64,000 nt of DNA. Source: Vigna angularis (Eukaryota > Streptophyta > Magnoliopsida > Fabales > Fabaceae). Shown piece after piece: positions 11,941-24,258 of this stretch. Each line of letters begins with the position of its first letter. The stretch's first letter is position 1. The notes beneath the pieces were generated by a model, which was not told the origin of the DNA, did no database searches, and saw only the letters and a program-made list of their open reading frames with translations. A program made the translations under genes and the position numbers. The stretch spans positions 21,360,371 through 21,424,370 of the forward strand of contig NC_068976.1 of the NCBI RefSeq assembly GCF_016808095.1, written 5' to 3'.

Positions 11941-12490
11941 CAAGGTCTAATTCTCTGTATGCAAACACATTATCAAAAGTCATATTTTAGTAAAATCATC
12001 ATTATTAACGTACATTTGATTTATTGTTTACTTTGAAAGTTTATCGATCACGATTTATTCTTAAAAGACACGTCAAAATATATACATTAAACAACATAAA
12101 AATAAAATTCCACTAAATTTAAGGTCTTTTTCTCCACATGCAAACACACTATTAAAAACCAGTTTTTAATAAAATCACCGTACATCCTAGATATACATGT
12201 TTAACACAAAAAATGCAAGAAAATAAAATTCTATTAAATTTAAGGTCCTATTCTCTATGTACAAAGGTATTATTCATTTTATAAATTTGTCCGTCGATTT
12301 TGTTCTCAATCTACAAACACTAAAAAGCCATTCTTTTAATAAAATCACCATACATATGATGTATACATGTTGAACAACACAAAATGCAAGAAAATCAAAT
12401 TCCATCAAATTTAAGATTTTATTTCCTATATATAAAAGTATTATCCACTTTGAAAGTTTGTCTCTCACGATTTTGCTTTAAAAAACATCC
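11930..12490. repeat. Diverged tandem repeat, period roughly 120-200 bp
   Basis: Three to four diverged direct copies of a unit containing AATTTAAGGTC, then ATGCAAACACA, then TTTTAATAAAATCACC, CGTACAT, TATACATGTT, AACACAAAATGCAAGAAAAT and AAATTCCATC. Non-coding; origin not recognised. Confidence 0.55.
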
Positions 12491-13134
12491 AAGACAATGA
12501 AATGAAGTGAGAGTATTTAAACAACTTCAAGTCTCCACTTCTATATAATATGAAACTATATATTGAATGTGATAGCTAAAAAAACAATTAAACATACATA
12601 TATTTTCAACCAACCAAGTAAGGTCAGATTGTGTTTGATTAAGATGACTTAGCAATGAATAATTAATTTAGTCACAACACCATATTTTTAACATTGACTC
12701 TTAGGAACTAAGATATAAATTAATCTCTATAATTACAAAAATTTAATTTTTATGTTGAATTTGATATGATCGGTCATATTTTGTATGCATTTTGTATTTT
12801 TGTTTATTTTAATAAATTTTTATATAATAATAAATAATTAAAATTCATAATAATCTTAAGTTATTTTGAAGAGTTCATTTCAATAGTTAATTTTGATTAT
12901 TCTGTATAAGCTGGCGAATATCAAACATTTACATCATAATTAAATGCCAAGAGAATCTACGAAGAAATGGATACCAACAAATATATCTATTCAATAATCA
13001 TTTACTTTCAACACAAATTCTTGTTCCACACAAGTTCAGCAAAACAATCTTATTTTTTTTTTCATGAAAAGGAATGGAAGTTCAAAGCATAATCCAGTAT
13101 TTTCAATGTCCCATTTCATCCTCAAAACTCTTGC
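12491..13134. other. Intergenic, 3' flank of LTP4
   Basis: No gene seen. From about 12720 it matches the 3' flanks of other nsLTP genes, ending in the conserved ATTTTCAATGTCCCATTTC stretch before exon 2. Confidence 0.5.
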
Positions 13135-13589
13135 TTAAAGAGAGATCCTGAAAAAAAAAATGTGAACAAAAATAAAAGAATAATGAGAACTATGAGAATG
13201 TATAAATTAAGAAAAATATAAATAAAAAAGAAATCTTACGTGTTACAGTCGATGTCTTTGGTGAGAGGAAAACCGACATCAACGTTACATAGTTTAGGAA
13301 GTTGAACGGCTCTATCTTTGTCAAGATTAGGAAATTCACCGACGGCTGCCGTAAGACATTGACATGCCTCACGAAGTTCAGGTTTTGTAGGTGCTGAAGC
13401 TCTCACATTGCTCACTGCATTACAACAAGCACTTGAAGGGCTATCTTGACTGCTCGTCAGAAAAGGTAAGCATGCCAACAATGAAAGTTTTGCCTCCACA
13501 CAGTTGAATCCATTCACTGGCTTCATGGCTGCAACTGTGAGAAGTAACAAAACTCCTAAACCAAAAACTGATGTTGACACTCTCTTCAT
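13135..13589 (-). CDS. Type I nsLTP, LTP4
   Basis: Exon 1 is 13240-13589, the intron 13148-13239 and exon 2 13135-13147 (ATC TCT CTT TAA), giving 120 residues ending DCNTISL, or 117 if the intron is retained. Signal peptide residues 1-27, mature start FNC. Spacing is C-X9-C-X14-CC-X19-CQC-X22-C-X13-C. It differs from LTP5 mainly at the first cysteine context (FNCVEAKLSLLAC versus FSCMEAKLSLLQC). It is the last minus-strand gene of the left half-cluster; LTP5, on the opposite strand, lies across a TE-filled interval. Confidence 0.88.
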
Positions 13590-13662
13590 TTTTACTTTCT
13601 TTTTCTTTCACTCTTGTTTTTATTTCGATTTTGATGGATACAACACTCTCCAAAATCTTACA

Positions 13663-13668
13663 TTTATA
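13663..13668 (-). promoter_or_regulatory. TATA box of LTP4
   Basis: TATAAA on the minus strand, about 75 bp upstream of the ATG at 13589, in the conserved cluster promoter. Confidence 0.55.
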
Positions 13669-13699
13669 CTGTTGTGTGTGACCTATGTGAATAACTTAA

Positions 13700-15339
13700 T
13701 TAAACACAAAAAGAAATAATTTAATAAATTTATTACTTTTTAAAAAATTTAATTAAAAATAATACCAAGATCTCTAATCTAAGTGACTTTTGATTTCAAA
13801 TTTATTGTTAGTATCTTGGCTCTTAACTCATAGGTTCGGGTACATCCACTTCATAAACTTACTATATATATTATCTAAAGAGAAATTATAAGATAACCCT
13901 TTTAATAAATGATGATTTCTTTAAAATAAAATTGAGATTTTTCAACTAAAATTTATTTTAAATATAATTAAATAAAAAGAATATAAAAAAGCTAATTTTT
14001 TGAAATTATTTTCGAATAAAACTAAGGATGTGTTTTACAAAAGTGATGTGATATTATGAAATTATATGACAACCTTTTCTATATAAGATGGTTCCTTTAA
14101 ATTAAAATTACGATAGCTAAAATTTAGATGTAACACACCAGCATTGTTTTAGATAATTAAAATTTCATACAACCCTTTCTTCCAAATTTAGATAAGAATC
14201 TTACATTAACGACTGGATTAAACATATAAAGTATAAAAAATTAATAAATAATTTTTTAACATTTTCTTATGAGATAAATCATATTCTCAAAGAAAAATTA
14301 TATATATAAAGAAAAATTTAATAAATTTATTACTTTTTAAACTTTTTAATTAAAAATAATAACAATATTTCTTATTTTCAAGATTTCAAACTTATTATTA
14401 GTGTCTAAACTCTTAACTCGTAGTCCTGATACATCTACTTCATAACATATATATTATCTAAGAGTTATTTATAAGACAACCTTTTTCATAAATGATGGTT
14501 CCTTTAAAATTTAATAACGATTTTTCAAGTAAAATTAAAGAAATTTCCAATTAAATTTTATTTAAAATATAATTAAATAAAACGAATATAAAAAAGCTAT
14601 TTTTTTAAAATTATTTATCAACAAACTAAGGATGTGTTTTTCGAAAATGATATGATATTATGGAATATGTCTTTAGAGATTCTTAAATGTTTCTTTATCT
14701 GAAATTTTGAAGTTTTTTATTTTATTTTATTGTTTAGTTTCTTTTTAAGAAACATAACTCTACCCTATGTATTATATGCGCTCGGTTTATGTAAATCGAA
14801 ATATCATAATTAATCATTAAAATATAAAGAAGATTGATCATCACAATTAGATTCAAATAATTAACGGTTTAACTAGTTTGAACATGTATTTAAACATATA
14901 TATAATTATGTTTATATATAATTAGATCGTAATTACGTTGATCCAATTATAAATACAGGTCGAAAATCTTATTATTAGAATTTTTACTATGTATTTATTA
15001 TTATATTAATCACTTAATCGATAGAATTTAAACTGATTTTAATATCAAAACAGTTCTAACAAATACTATTAACGAGTTAGAGAACAATTTATCCTAACGA
15101 ATAAAAGATAACATTGGAATAAGGATCAGGGAATTATTTTAAGTAAATACTCGATGCTACACTTGAAATAACAACTTTAAAAATAAAAATATTATTTAAT
15201 ATATTTGAACAATAAATTTATTATGAATAATAATTAAATATTAATTAAAAGATAAAAATTTTAACCTTCCCAAAGATATTTTTCACGAAGTTTACTTAAT
15301 AGTTCCCACGTCAACGCGTGCTGAATCATGAACTACTAT
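13700..15339. other. Intergenic upstream of LTP4
   Basis: No gene. 13700-14000 and 14280-14600 are two diverged copies of the nsLTP upstream flank repeat. 14640-14760 (AAAATGATATGATATTATGG, TGTCTTTAGAG) recurs inverted at about 24550-24690 upstream of pseudogene 6. Nothing recognisable in 14800-15339. Confidence 0.5.
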
Positions 15340-15347
15340 TTTTCAAT

Positions 15348-15516
15348 GGAAAATGATACTTGAACAACTATTTTTTACAACATTTAGACACGCGCATACG
15401 TGTCTAAATTTGAGTGGTCCATTTTCATTTAATTTTTCCAACTGGACCACTCAAATTTAGACACGTATGCGCGTGTCTAAATGTTGTCAGAAATGGTTGT
15501 TCAAGTATCATTTTCC
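15348..15516. mobile_element. MITE with long inverted repeats and 9-bp TSD (Mutator-type)
   Basis: A near-perfect foldback of 169 bp. The left arm begins GGAAAATGATACTTGAACAA and the right arm ends TTGTTCAAGTATCATTTTCC. The arms run to about 15425 and from about 15440. It is flanked by an exact 9-bp target duplication TTTTTCAAT (15339-15347 and 15517-15525), the signature length of Mutator-like elements. Related to the MITE at 63454-63643. Confidence 0.85.
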
Positions 15517-16084
15517 TTTTTCAATCAAGCTTATCATAATAACATGTGAATAGCATATTTAATTCACAAACTATTATTTGTGAGATGTGTATACCTTGTT
15601 TCGTGCCGGTAAAAATGCGACAAGACCACAAAACTTTGTTCTTTAAGAATAAGAACAAAAGTTGTTCATTAGCTGACTACCTTGCACATTAAACTAACTC
15701 GTTGTCATCAACTTTCATATCATCGTGGCTTGCAACTCTTTATCCATCACCAACATCATTCTGGTCAAGCTACACCCTACTTTGTATACAAAGTTATTAC
15801 AAAAAAATACATTATCAATACTAATCTTTCTATTAGTATTTCTATAGAGTCACAACACATAACTCTAAATTTTAAATCCTAAACCCTAATGAATCTAGTC
15901 AGGATATCAAATTACTTTTCTCCCTTCATTGATTAGAACCACAACTCTAATGGAGAATCCTACAAGAAAAAAATCTCTTTGTAGTGGAAGCACACCCATA
16001 AACAGGAGTATAAATGAAAGTGCAACATAAATTTAACATAGTTTGACAACTGAAGGCCATCCACAAATATTCAACAAAATTATT

Positions 16085-16275
16085 ACTATTTAACATACAA
16101 TTTTTATGGCAAAAAAAGTGCAAACCATCATGCATTTTTATGGTGAAAACAGCAAACTTTCTAATTCAATTTTTACGGCAAATACTGTAAACCTTATGAT
16201 ACAATTTACCTAACAAAAAGTGCAAACATTCTCATATAATTTTTATGGACAAAATTGCTAACCATCTAATGACGC
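16085..16275. repeat. Short degenerate tandem repeat, about 45 bp unit
   Basis: Four to five imperfect direct copies of a unit of the form AATTTTTATGGCAAAAA...GTGCAAACCATC. Non-coding; no family recognised. The flanks 15526-16084 and 16276-16617 show no gene. Confidence 0.55.
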
Positions 16276-16617
16276 ACAATTATTCAACTTTCTTATATAC
16301 CCAAAAGATTTATTGAGATGTGGTGACAATTCTCAAATCAAACCGTTATTTTTATAGTATTTTTTCACTACTTCCTTCTTCACATTACTCATGTATGACT
16401 TTGATTAATTCTCACTTACTTAAAAAGTAACAAAATGGTGTGTTGTTTCTTAGATTTCAAGTAGACAAGATAATATCCAAGTGTAATAAATAGCCAATGA
16501 TGGCCCATTAAGTAACAAGATAACTCGCCAAATTAAAGTCACAATAATGACGAAGAGAAAAATCATAAGTAGAACGGTGAAGTAAGAGCTTGAGATTACT
16601 CTTAATATATGACATTA

Positions 16618-17387
16618 GGGTGTTGCTCCCTCCACCTCCACAGCTTCTCCTTCCACCTCCACAATTATCTTTAATTCCAATTATATCCTTAAAGTTAAAA
16701 TTTTTTACTTTTATTATTTTATTATTTTAATATTTTAATATTTAAATATAAACTAATATAAATATACATTATTAAAATACATTAAAAAGATATTCAAAAA
16801 TAATAAATTAAAATATTAAAATATCTAATAAAATAATAACAGAAACATAAAATTAAAACAAAGCTTAAACGGATGACATCCTTCAACGGATGTCAACATC
16901 CGTTTAAGGCGAGACGGATGTCGACATCCGTTTTGCCTTAAACGGATGTTGACATCCGTTGAAGGATGTCATCCGTTTAGGCTTCGTTTTCATTTTACGT
17001 TTTAGGGTTAAAGGATTATTGGAAAGATTATTGGAAGGATTATTGGAAGGGTTTAGGGTTTAGAATTATTGGAAGGATTATGACTACGTACCTGGAGAGG
17101 AACCACGACAAGCACACTACACCACAAACGCACTGCACCACAAACGCGCTGCACCACGTACTGCACAGAAAACAAGAGAAAGATTGCTTAATAATTCTTT
17201 TCACGATCACTGAACTTTGCAAAAAAATATTTTACTCATACAAGGAACTACGTAGGTTATCAGTGAAATATGTTATAAACGAGTAAAATTAAAAAATAAT
17301 AATTTTAAAAATAAAATTTTACTGAGGGACAAAATAGTAAAGGAGAGGTGGAGGGAGAAGACTGTGGTGGTGGAGGGAGCAACACCC
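16618..17387. mobile_element. Foldback Mutator-type element with exact 9-bp TSD
   Basis: The terminal inverted repeat starts GGGTGTTGCTCCCTCCACC and is mirrored at the right end (GGAGGGAGCAACACCC). It is bounded by an exact 9-bp duplication ATGACATTA (16609-16617 and 17388-17396). The interior carries a second palindrome at 16861-16985 and a short tandem of ATTATTGGAAGG near 17015-17080. No transposase: non-autonomous. Confidence 0.85.
16861..16985. repeat. Cruciform-forming palindrome inside the foldback element
   Basis: Arms of about 50 bp are near-perfect reverse complements (AAGC(T/C)TAAACGGATGACATC on the left, its complement on the right). Each arm itself contains smaller inverted repeats (ACGGATGTCAACATCCGT) and the centre holds ACGGATGTCGACATCCGT. 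This is a nested hairpin with several copies of the 8-mer CGGATGTC. Confidence 0.85.
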
Positions 17388-17400
17388 ATGACATTATAGG

Positions 17401-17940
17401 TAGAACTGTCAAAACGGTCATCCGGCCCGACCCGGTTTGGCCCACCACGGGTTGGTCACTTAGTGAACCAACCCAAACTCGGCTCATTTATTTGCAAGCC
17501 AAAAAAATTCGAATCCGGCCCGATCCACCACGGGTTGGTGGGTAAACGGATTGGCTCACTGGCTCACTTAATTACAATTTTTTTTAAATAAAAAAATTAC
17601 AAACTTTCTATAATTCAAATCTAAACAAATTTCACTCCCAAATTTCACTCCCAACATGGGTGTTTAATTAATTTTGAAAATAAGAAACTTAAATAATTTT
17701 TTCAATCAAAAACAAAATAATAAATATTTTTTTATAAAAATAAAATAAAATTAGGTAGGTGGGTCGGACACCCGACCCACCACGGGTTCAACCCGCATGA
17801 GTCGGGTGTAAATAAGCCGGGTTGAAATCCGATCTGCATAAAAAAATACAATTTTTTTGGAGCCTAACCCAGCTCAAATCCATGGTGGGCCGGATTGACC
17901 CAAGGATTGTGACCCATTTTGACATCTATAATTATAAGAA
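17401..17940. mobile_element. hAT-like non-autonomous element, 8-bp TSD
   Basis: Begins TAGAACTGTCAAAACGG and ends CCATTTTGACATCTATA, imperfect TIRs. It is flanked by 8-bp duplications ATTATAGG (17393-17400) and ATTATAAG (17941-17948), seven of eight identical, the hAT target length. The interior is made of CCCGACCCG / ACCACGGGTTGG-type blocks shared with 10351-10975. It inserted immediately beside, and overlapping, the right target duplication of the foldback element. Confidence 0.75.
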
Positions 17941-17948
17941 ACGTGGCA

Positions 17949-19140
17949 TTAATACATTACACATTATTGTTTAATTTTCATAATTGAATTGTCACATAAT
18001 AGGACAGTAGTGAGAATAACACCAATGTATTTTAACTTAGTGGTTCTCTTAGGCCTACCTCACATAACTCATAATTCACACAAATCAATAACAAACTGAT
18101 CTGTATAGTTTGTATTGACTTAATATATGTATGAAATCAGTTTAATATATATGTAAATAGTCCAATTATTTTATATTATCACTTGATCTATCATTTAATC
18201 TTTGACGTTCATAAACCATAAAAACTAAAACTAAATGAAAAGTGTATGTGCATAGTTTATAAAGGAACCAAGACTAATGTACACTTCTTTACATATTAGA
18301 CTGCAAATACTTACAAAATAAACTTTTAATTTAACATTTATCTCCTTACATTGTTAAAAAAAACTAACAAATAAGTAGTAATGTGTGAGTGATTACTTAA
18401 TTATTTAATGTGTACAACTATTTAATTTAGTTACTAGTGAATAACTTAGTCGTTTGGGCGAAGTAGAACTCATTATACTGCAAAGTGTTATATAACTTGT
18501 CTAGTGAAACGGAGAAAGGTAAATTGCAAGGCTGACGATAGAATACTTGATTGACGACGATGTTGTCATTCTCTTTCTTCCAATTGTTGGAAGATACGGT
18601 TTCCAGTAAAATATTATTTGAAAAATTTTCAACCTCAATTTCACAAATCGAACAGCAACTCAACAAATCGTTCAATCAGAACCTATTAAAAGCATACATT
18701 ATAAACTAAATATATTTTATAGGTAAAACGCACTTATAATCTTTTGGGTTGTGATTACGCTAATCTTAATTAAAAACTTGTTTCAAAACTTATAGATACA
18801 GAGATAAGGTAAAAAGTAGGTGATTGTATTTATTATGAAATTAAACTTTATGATAACTAATCGGTCGTATAACAAACTTGAACATCAGAATACCTTTAAT
18901 AGGTGCCCATCCGCAGTTTGGAATTTGAACACTGAGAATAACTTTGTAACGGAGACTTTGACAGATACACACTCACAACTTGGAGTTTGAACAATGAGAA
19001 CTGACAATAACATTGTAACGGAGACCTAAAACGACATTAAAAGATTGAGAGAAAAGTGTGAATAAATGTTTTCATGGTGATTCTCAACCCATACCTGAAA
19101 CATAAATAAAAGAAACAAAAACAAATAATAATTCTAATAA
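17949..19140. other. Intergenic, central gap of the nsLTP cluster
   Basis: No credible gene. An open stretch near 18427-18675 on the minus strand has no ATG start. A direct repeat of about 60-66 bp occurs at 18911-18965 and 18977-19030 (ACTTTGTAACGGAGAC / ACATTGTAACGGAGAC, both preceded by TTGGA(A/G)TTTGAACA). Confidence 0.5.
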
Positions 19141-19553
19141 TATATATGATAAGTTTATTAAGTAGATGTATGGGAAGAGTGTATATACTAATAATAATAA
19201 GTTTGAAATCTTGAAAATAAGATATTTTGATATTGTTTTTAATTACAAAGTAATAAATTTATTAATTTGTTTCTTTATATATTTAATTTTTCTTTAAGGA
19301 AATCAATTATCTCATAGAAAAAATGTTAAAAACATCATTTATTAATTTTTTTTCTTTATATCATTAAATTAACGTAAGACTCTTATCTAATCTGAAAGAA
19401 GGGTTGTATGAAATTTTAATTATCTAAAATTAGCCTTTTTTTTTAATACTCTTTTTATTTAATTATATTTTAAATAAATTTTACTTGAAAAATCGTAATT
19501 TTATTTTAAAGAAACCATCATTTATTAAAGGGTTATCTTATAATATCTCTTAT

Positions 19554-19599
<46 letters not shown>

Positions 19600-19770
19600 G
19601 TTTATAGAGTGGATGTACCCGAACCTGAGTTAAGAGCTAAGATACTAATAATAAATTAGAAATCGAAAGTCACTTAGATTAGAGAGATCTTGATATTATT
19701 TGTAATTAAATTTTCTAAAAAATAATAAATTTATTTAATTTTTTCTTTATATGTTTAATTAAGCCATTAT
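19141..19770. repeat. Inverted copy of the nsLTP upstream flank, with (AT)n
   Basis: Reverse-complement version of the upstream flank of LTP2-4 (GAAATCTTGAAAATAAGA, GAAACCATCATTTATTAAAG, GAGTGGATGTACCCGAACCT), including a (TA)n run at 19557-19596. This is expected because LTP5 lies on the plus strand. Confidence 0.6.
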
Positions 19771-19795
19771 GGTAAACGTATGTCACACACAGCAA

Positions 19796-19802
19796 TATAA
19801 AT
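19796..19802 (+). promoter_or_regulatory. TATA box of LTP5
   Basis: TATAAAT, 75 bp upstream of the ATG at 19871, followed by GTAATATTTTGGAGAGTGTT as in the paralogues. Confidence 0.6.
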
Positions 19803-19870
19803 GTAATATTTTGGAGAGTGTTGTATCCATCAAAATCGAAAAACAAGACTGAAACAGAAAGAGAGTGAAA

Positions 19871-20316
19871 ATGAAGAGAGTGTCAACATCAGTTTTTGGT
19901 TTGGAAGTTCTGTTGCTCCTCACAGTTGCAGCCATGAAACCAGTGAATGGATTCAGCTGTATGGAGGCAAAACTTTCATTGTTGCAATGTTTACCTTTTC
20001 TGACGAGCAGTCAAGATAACCCTTCAAGTGTTTGTTGTAATGCAGTGAGCAATGTGAGAGCTTCAGCACCTACAAAACCTGAACTTCGTGAGGCATGTCA
20101 ATGTCTCACGGCAGCTGTCGGTGAATTTCCTAATCTTGACAAAGATAGAGCCGTTCAACTTCCTAAACTATGTAACGTTGACGTCGGTTTTCCCCTCACC
20201 AAAGACATCGACTGTAACACGTAAAATTTCTTTTTTATTTATATTTTTCTTAATTTATACATACTCATAGTTCTTTTATTTTTGTTCACAATTTTTTTTT
20301 CAGGATCTCTCTTTGA
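19871..20316 (+). CDS. Type I nsLTP, LTP5
   Basis: Exon 1 is 19871-20220, the intron 20221-20303 and exon 2 20304-20316 (G ATC TCT CTT TGA), giving 120 residues ending DCNTISL. If unspliced it stops at the TAA in the donor (AC/GTAAA), giving 117 residues. Signal peptide 1-27, with one charged change in its core (FGLEVLLLL, where paralogues have FGLGVLLLL). Spacing is C-X9-C-X14-CC-X19-CQC-X22-C-X13-C. It is the first plus-strand member, with its promoter facing that of LTP4. Confidence 0.88.
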
Positions 20317-20714
20317 GCTAGAGTTTTGAGGATGAAATGGGACATTGAAAATGTGGAATATGCTTGGAACATCCTTTCCTTTTTCCTTTCCTTTTTCATG
20401 AAAAAAAATAAGATCGTTTTCCTGAACTCTTGTGGAACAAGAATTTGTGTTGAAATTAAATGATTATTGAATCGATATATTTGTTGTTGGTATCATTATG
20501 TTCATAGAGTCTCCTCTTTCAATTATGACGGCTTAAACAAAATAATCAAAAACTATTGAAATGACCTCTTCAAAATAACTTAAGATCATTATGAATTTTA
20601 ATTGTTGATCATTTTGTAAAAAATTATTAAAATAAAAAAAAATATTAAAGATGAGAGACTAACTTAAATTTACTTGTTATTAAAATATAATATATCAAGA
20701 CTGGTTAAAATTTA

Positions 20715-23706
20715 GGCTTAATTGCTTAGTTTGTTCCCAGTTTGGTTGAAATGTGTTAAATTTGTCCCCTTTTTTAAAAAGGTTACTATTTCATTCATAT
20801 GTGGTTTAAAAGTGTCAATTTTGTCCAAAGTTAGTAAAATTTGACTCAATCAAGTCCCTTCCGTCAAGTACACAGAGACGGCGTTAACCTTTTTTTTCTC
20901 TCTCTTATGTTTCTCTGAATACAGTAGTTTTTTGTCAGTACACCCTCTGATATTTTACGTGCATGGAGAGTTAAAGAGAGAAGGTTTAATCATTCAATTA
21001 GACAGAGAAGGTTTTTTTGGGTCAACATTTACAAAAATTGAAACAAAGTATTAATAAATAATAATATTTGATGTTTTGAAAGCTTTGTGTACGAAACTAC
21101 TCAGATTATCTTTATTATATTATTAAAATGATTAAAAAATCATTTTTATTCATATTTTTCTAATAATTATTTAATAGATTAAATATATTTTTCTATTTTT
21201 AATTTTTTTTAAAAACTATATTTAATTTTTAAATCAAATTATATATTATTTGAACCTTATACTTTATTATAGGAATATGAAATACCTTGTCAATAGATAA
21301 ATGTGACGTTTGTTTCGAAAAGATATTTTATATAATTTTTATAAAATACAAACGGGTAAAAAATAACATAATTTAACTAAGCTGGAAATTTACTTTTTAA
21401 AATAATTTGAGAATAAAAATTATATTAATTTTAATAAATATAATTTCTAAAAGCTTGTATTTACAAATTTTGAGGTTAAAAATAAATTTTTTATACAATT
21501 CTTTATAAGTTGCTTTTTAAATGGTTGTATTTAAAAAATTTGAGATTAAAAATAGCTTTCATGGACGGTATTTATTTACAATATCCAAAATATATTTTAT
21601 AACCTATTTTACTTTATAATAAAATATAATTTGTTTACTAAAATTTTAACATAGAGGTTTAATTGTTTTCTTTGTCCCGGTTTAGGTGCAGCGTGTCAAG
21701 TTCGTCCTTCCTTTTAAAAAAGTTTCAGTTTCGTCCAAAAGTGGTTTAAAATTTCAATTTTGTCTTCAAACGTAGTAAAATTTGTCTCAATCAAGTCCGT
21801 CAAATATACAGAAACGACGTTAACTTTTTTTCTCTCTCTTCTGTTCATCTGTGCAACGTAGCAGTCTTTTATATGATGACATGAGGTTGATTGACAAATT
21901 ATGTAAAAGACAAAACCTCACGTGTCTCTTTTAACAAGTAATTTATGCTTTTTCTTGTGAACAACATTATGGATTAGAATAAATACTCAGAAGTGAAAAG
22001 AAAAAGACAAAATTGTTAACCAAAATAGCAAAAAGTTTAAAATACAACAGATTTTTTATTTTATTTTTTTAATATTTGTGTATATCAACTAAAGGTCACC
22101 TCATGTATAATAGAATAAAAACACTATAATTTATTTTAAAAACAAAAATAAATAAATACATAACAATGACCACAAAAACCAAACCATTAGAAAAAGTTAT
22201 ACAATAAATTGAAAAAAAGTGCGTTGATTCATTCCCTCGTGATAACACAAACGAATTAATTTAAGTTACTGCGTTTTTTTGATTTATTCAAAAATCAACT
22301 GTGTTATATCTTTTTGTGTTAAACATCATTTAGATGAATAATCAATTTTTTTTATATTATTTAATATATTTTAATTTAAATATTAATCTAAAATATCATT
22401 AAAAAATATGTATTTATTATTTTTTAAGTTTAAAAACAAATTTTATCAAAATTTAATATATAAATAAATTTTAATTTCAAATCAAAATTTTAGAAAACAA
22501 AAACATATTTAACATATTTAATTTCAATTTCAAACAATCAATTTTTTATTAAGATTGTCTTTTAAAATGTCTAACTAATTAAATAAAGGTGGGGGATTCG
22601 TCTTTTAAAATGTCTAACTAATTAAATAAAGTAATAAAATATATATTTAATTAAATATGCTAACTTTAGACTTATAAAACATTATTAACAGTGAAGAAAA
22701 TCTTTCAGTGGATTCACACGTGAGGTAGAACTTTTAAGAAAATCAAATTAAGCCAAAAAAAAAAAAGTCTTCAACCATTAATTTCAATTCTAATTGCATA
22801 AAATCTAACTTCACCAATTCATCGAAAATAATTTTGAAATACTGACCTTGATATAATTATAAAATAAATTGAATGGGTCGAATTCTCATATAATTGAATG
22901 ATTATTATATATGTAGTAGTGACAAAACATATTATCCAATGATATTATAATATATTTCAAATTTATTGCTTATGATTGCGTGGCTGACGTTAACATACAT
23001 GAATTTTAAAATATTGAAAAGTATACTGACAAAAAACTGTTGTATGCAGAGGAGAGCAAAGGAGAAAGAAAGAAAAAGTTAACGTTATTTCTGTGTATTT
23101 AACGGAAAGGATTTGATTAAGGCAAATTTTACTAACTTTGGACAAAATTGACACTTTTAAACCACATGTGAACGAAATAATAACTTTTTTAAAAGAGGGA
23201 ACGGGTTTGACACACTTCAACCAAACTCGAGACAAATCAAACAATTAAGCCTAACATATATATTACTTTATGTTAAAATGTAAAAAAAAAGTAATTAAAA
23301 TATTATTAAATTTTACTTTATTTTTTTTTATGACATATTTGTTATCAGATTTAATAATAAAGTATATAAAACTATAATTTATTAAAAAAATAATTATTAA
23401 TATAATTGATTGTTGTACCAACCAAAGGATAAGTAATGTGAACATAATCCAAAGACAAAAGGACATTAATAGCACTGAGAAAGACAGACGCATTGCACAT
23501 AGAAACAGAGGAAAGAGATAAAAGTTAATGCTCTTAACGCCGTTTCTGTGTACTTAATGGAAAGGACTTGATTGAGACAAATTTTACTAACTTTGGATAA
23601 AATTGACACTTTTAAACCACATGTAGACGAAATAGTAACTTTTTTAAAAGAGGAAACGAGTGTGACACACTTCAACCAAACTAAGGACAAATCAAGCAAT
23701 TAAACC
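20715..23706. mobile_element. Long-TIR Mutator-like element, outer copy, exact 9-bp TSD
   Basis: Inverted termini of about 180 bp. Left is GGCTTAATTGCTTAGTTTG...; the right end, read in reverse complement, is GGTTTAATTGCTTGATTTG.... Both contain ACATGTGGTTTAAAAGTGTC-like, AAAGTTAGTAAAATTTG and ACGGCGTTAA blocks. It is bounded by an exact 9-bp duplication TAAAATTTA (20706-20714 and 23707-23715). The interior is AT-rich with no coding frame, so it is non-autonomous. A second element of the same kind is nested inside. Confidence 0.8.
21656..23251. mobile_element. Long-TIR Mutator-like element, nested inner copy
   Basis: Left terminus GGTTTAATTGTTTTCTTTGTCC, and a right terminus that reads GGCTTAATTGTTTGATTTGTC in reverse complement, with the same subterminal blocks as the outer element. 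Flanked by TAACATAGA (21647-21655) and TAACATATA (23252-23260), eight of nine identical. No transposase frame seen. Confidence 0.75.
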
Positions 23707-23715
23707 TAAAATTTA

Positions 23716-24212
23716 TGAATTCTCAAACCTCCTTAAGAAAATATAGTTATATGCACCCAAACATAATGTAACAAGTAGTATAATCCCTTTATTGACCTCG
23801 AAATCCCTTTCTAGAAGTAATAATTTCATTTCCATACAACATTTCCCTTAATTTATCTCATATAAAACCAATCTTAATTTCAAACAAAAGCATTTCCAAA
23901 CTATTCTATAAAATTATAAAACTTTTAGTGATAATTTCTTTATTCAAACCAATAACACAACCAAATATCAATATTTACAAATTCAATTCTCAAATCATCC
24001 TCAATTAACAATTTTCAAATCACTAATGCTTCAATCCATTCAATTTACTCATTCATATTGGAATACTATCAATCCCCTATCACAATATCTCAAATATACC
24101 GCATAACAATTTAACAACACATACAAACTATTTCGGATTTTAAAAATAAAACTATGTCTCCCCAAAACTTCTAAAATTATGTTCTTATACTCAAATTAAT
24201 ATTTTATATAAT

Positions 24213-24258
<46 letters not shown>

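Noticed and set aside
18427..18675. Minus-strand open frame of 82 codons
   Set aside because: No ATG start, no recognisable domain, and no splice or promoter context.
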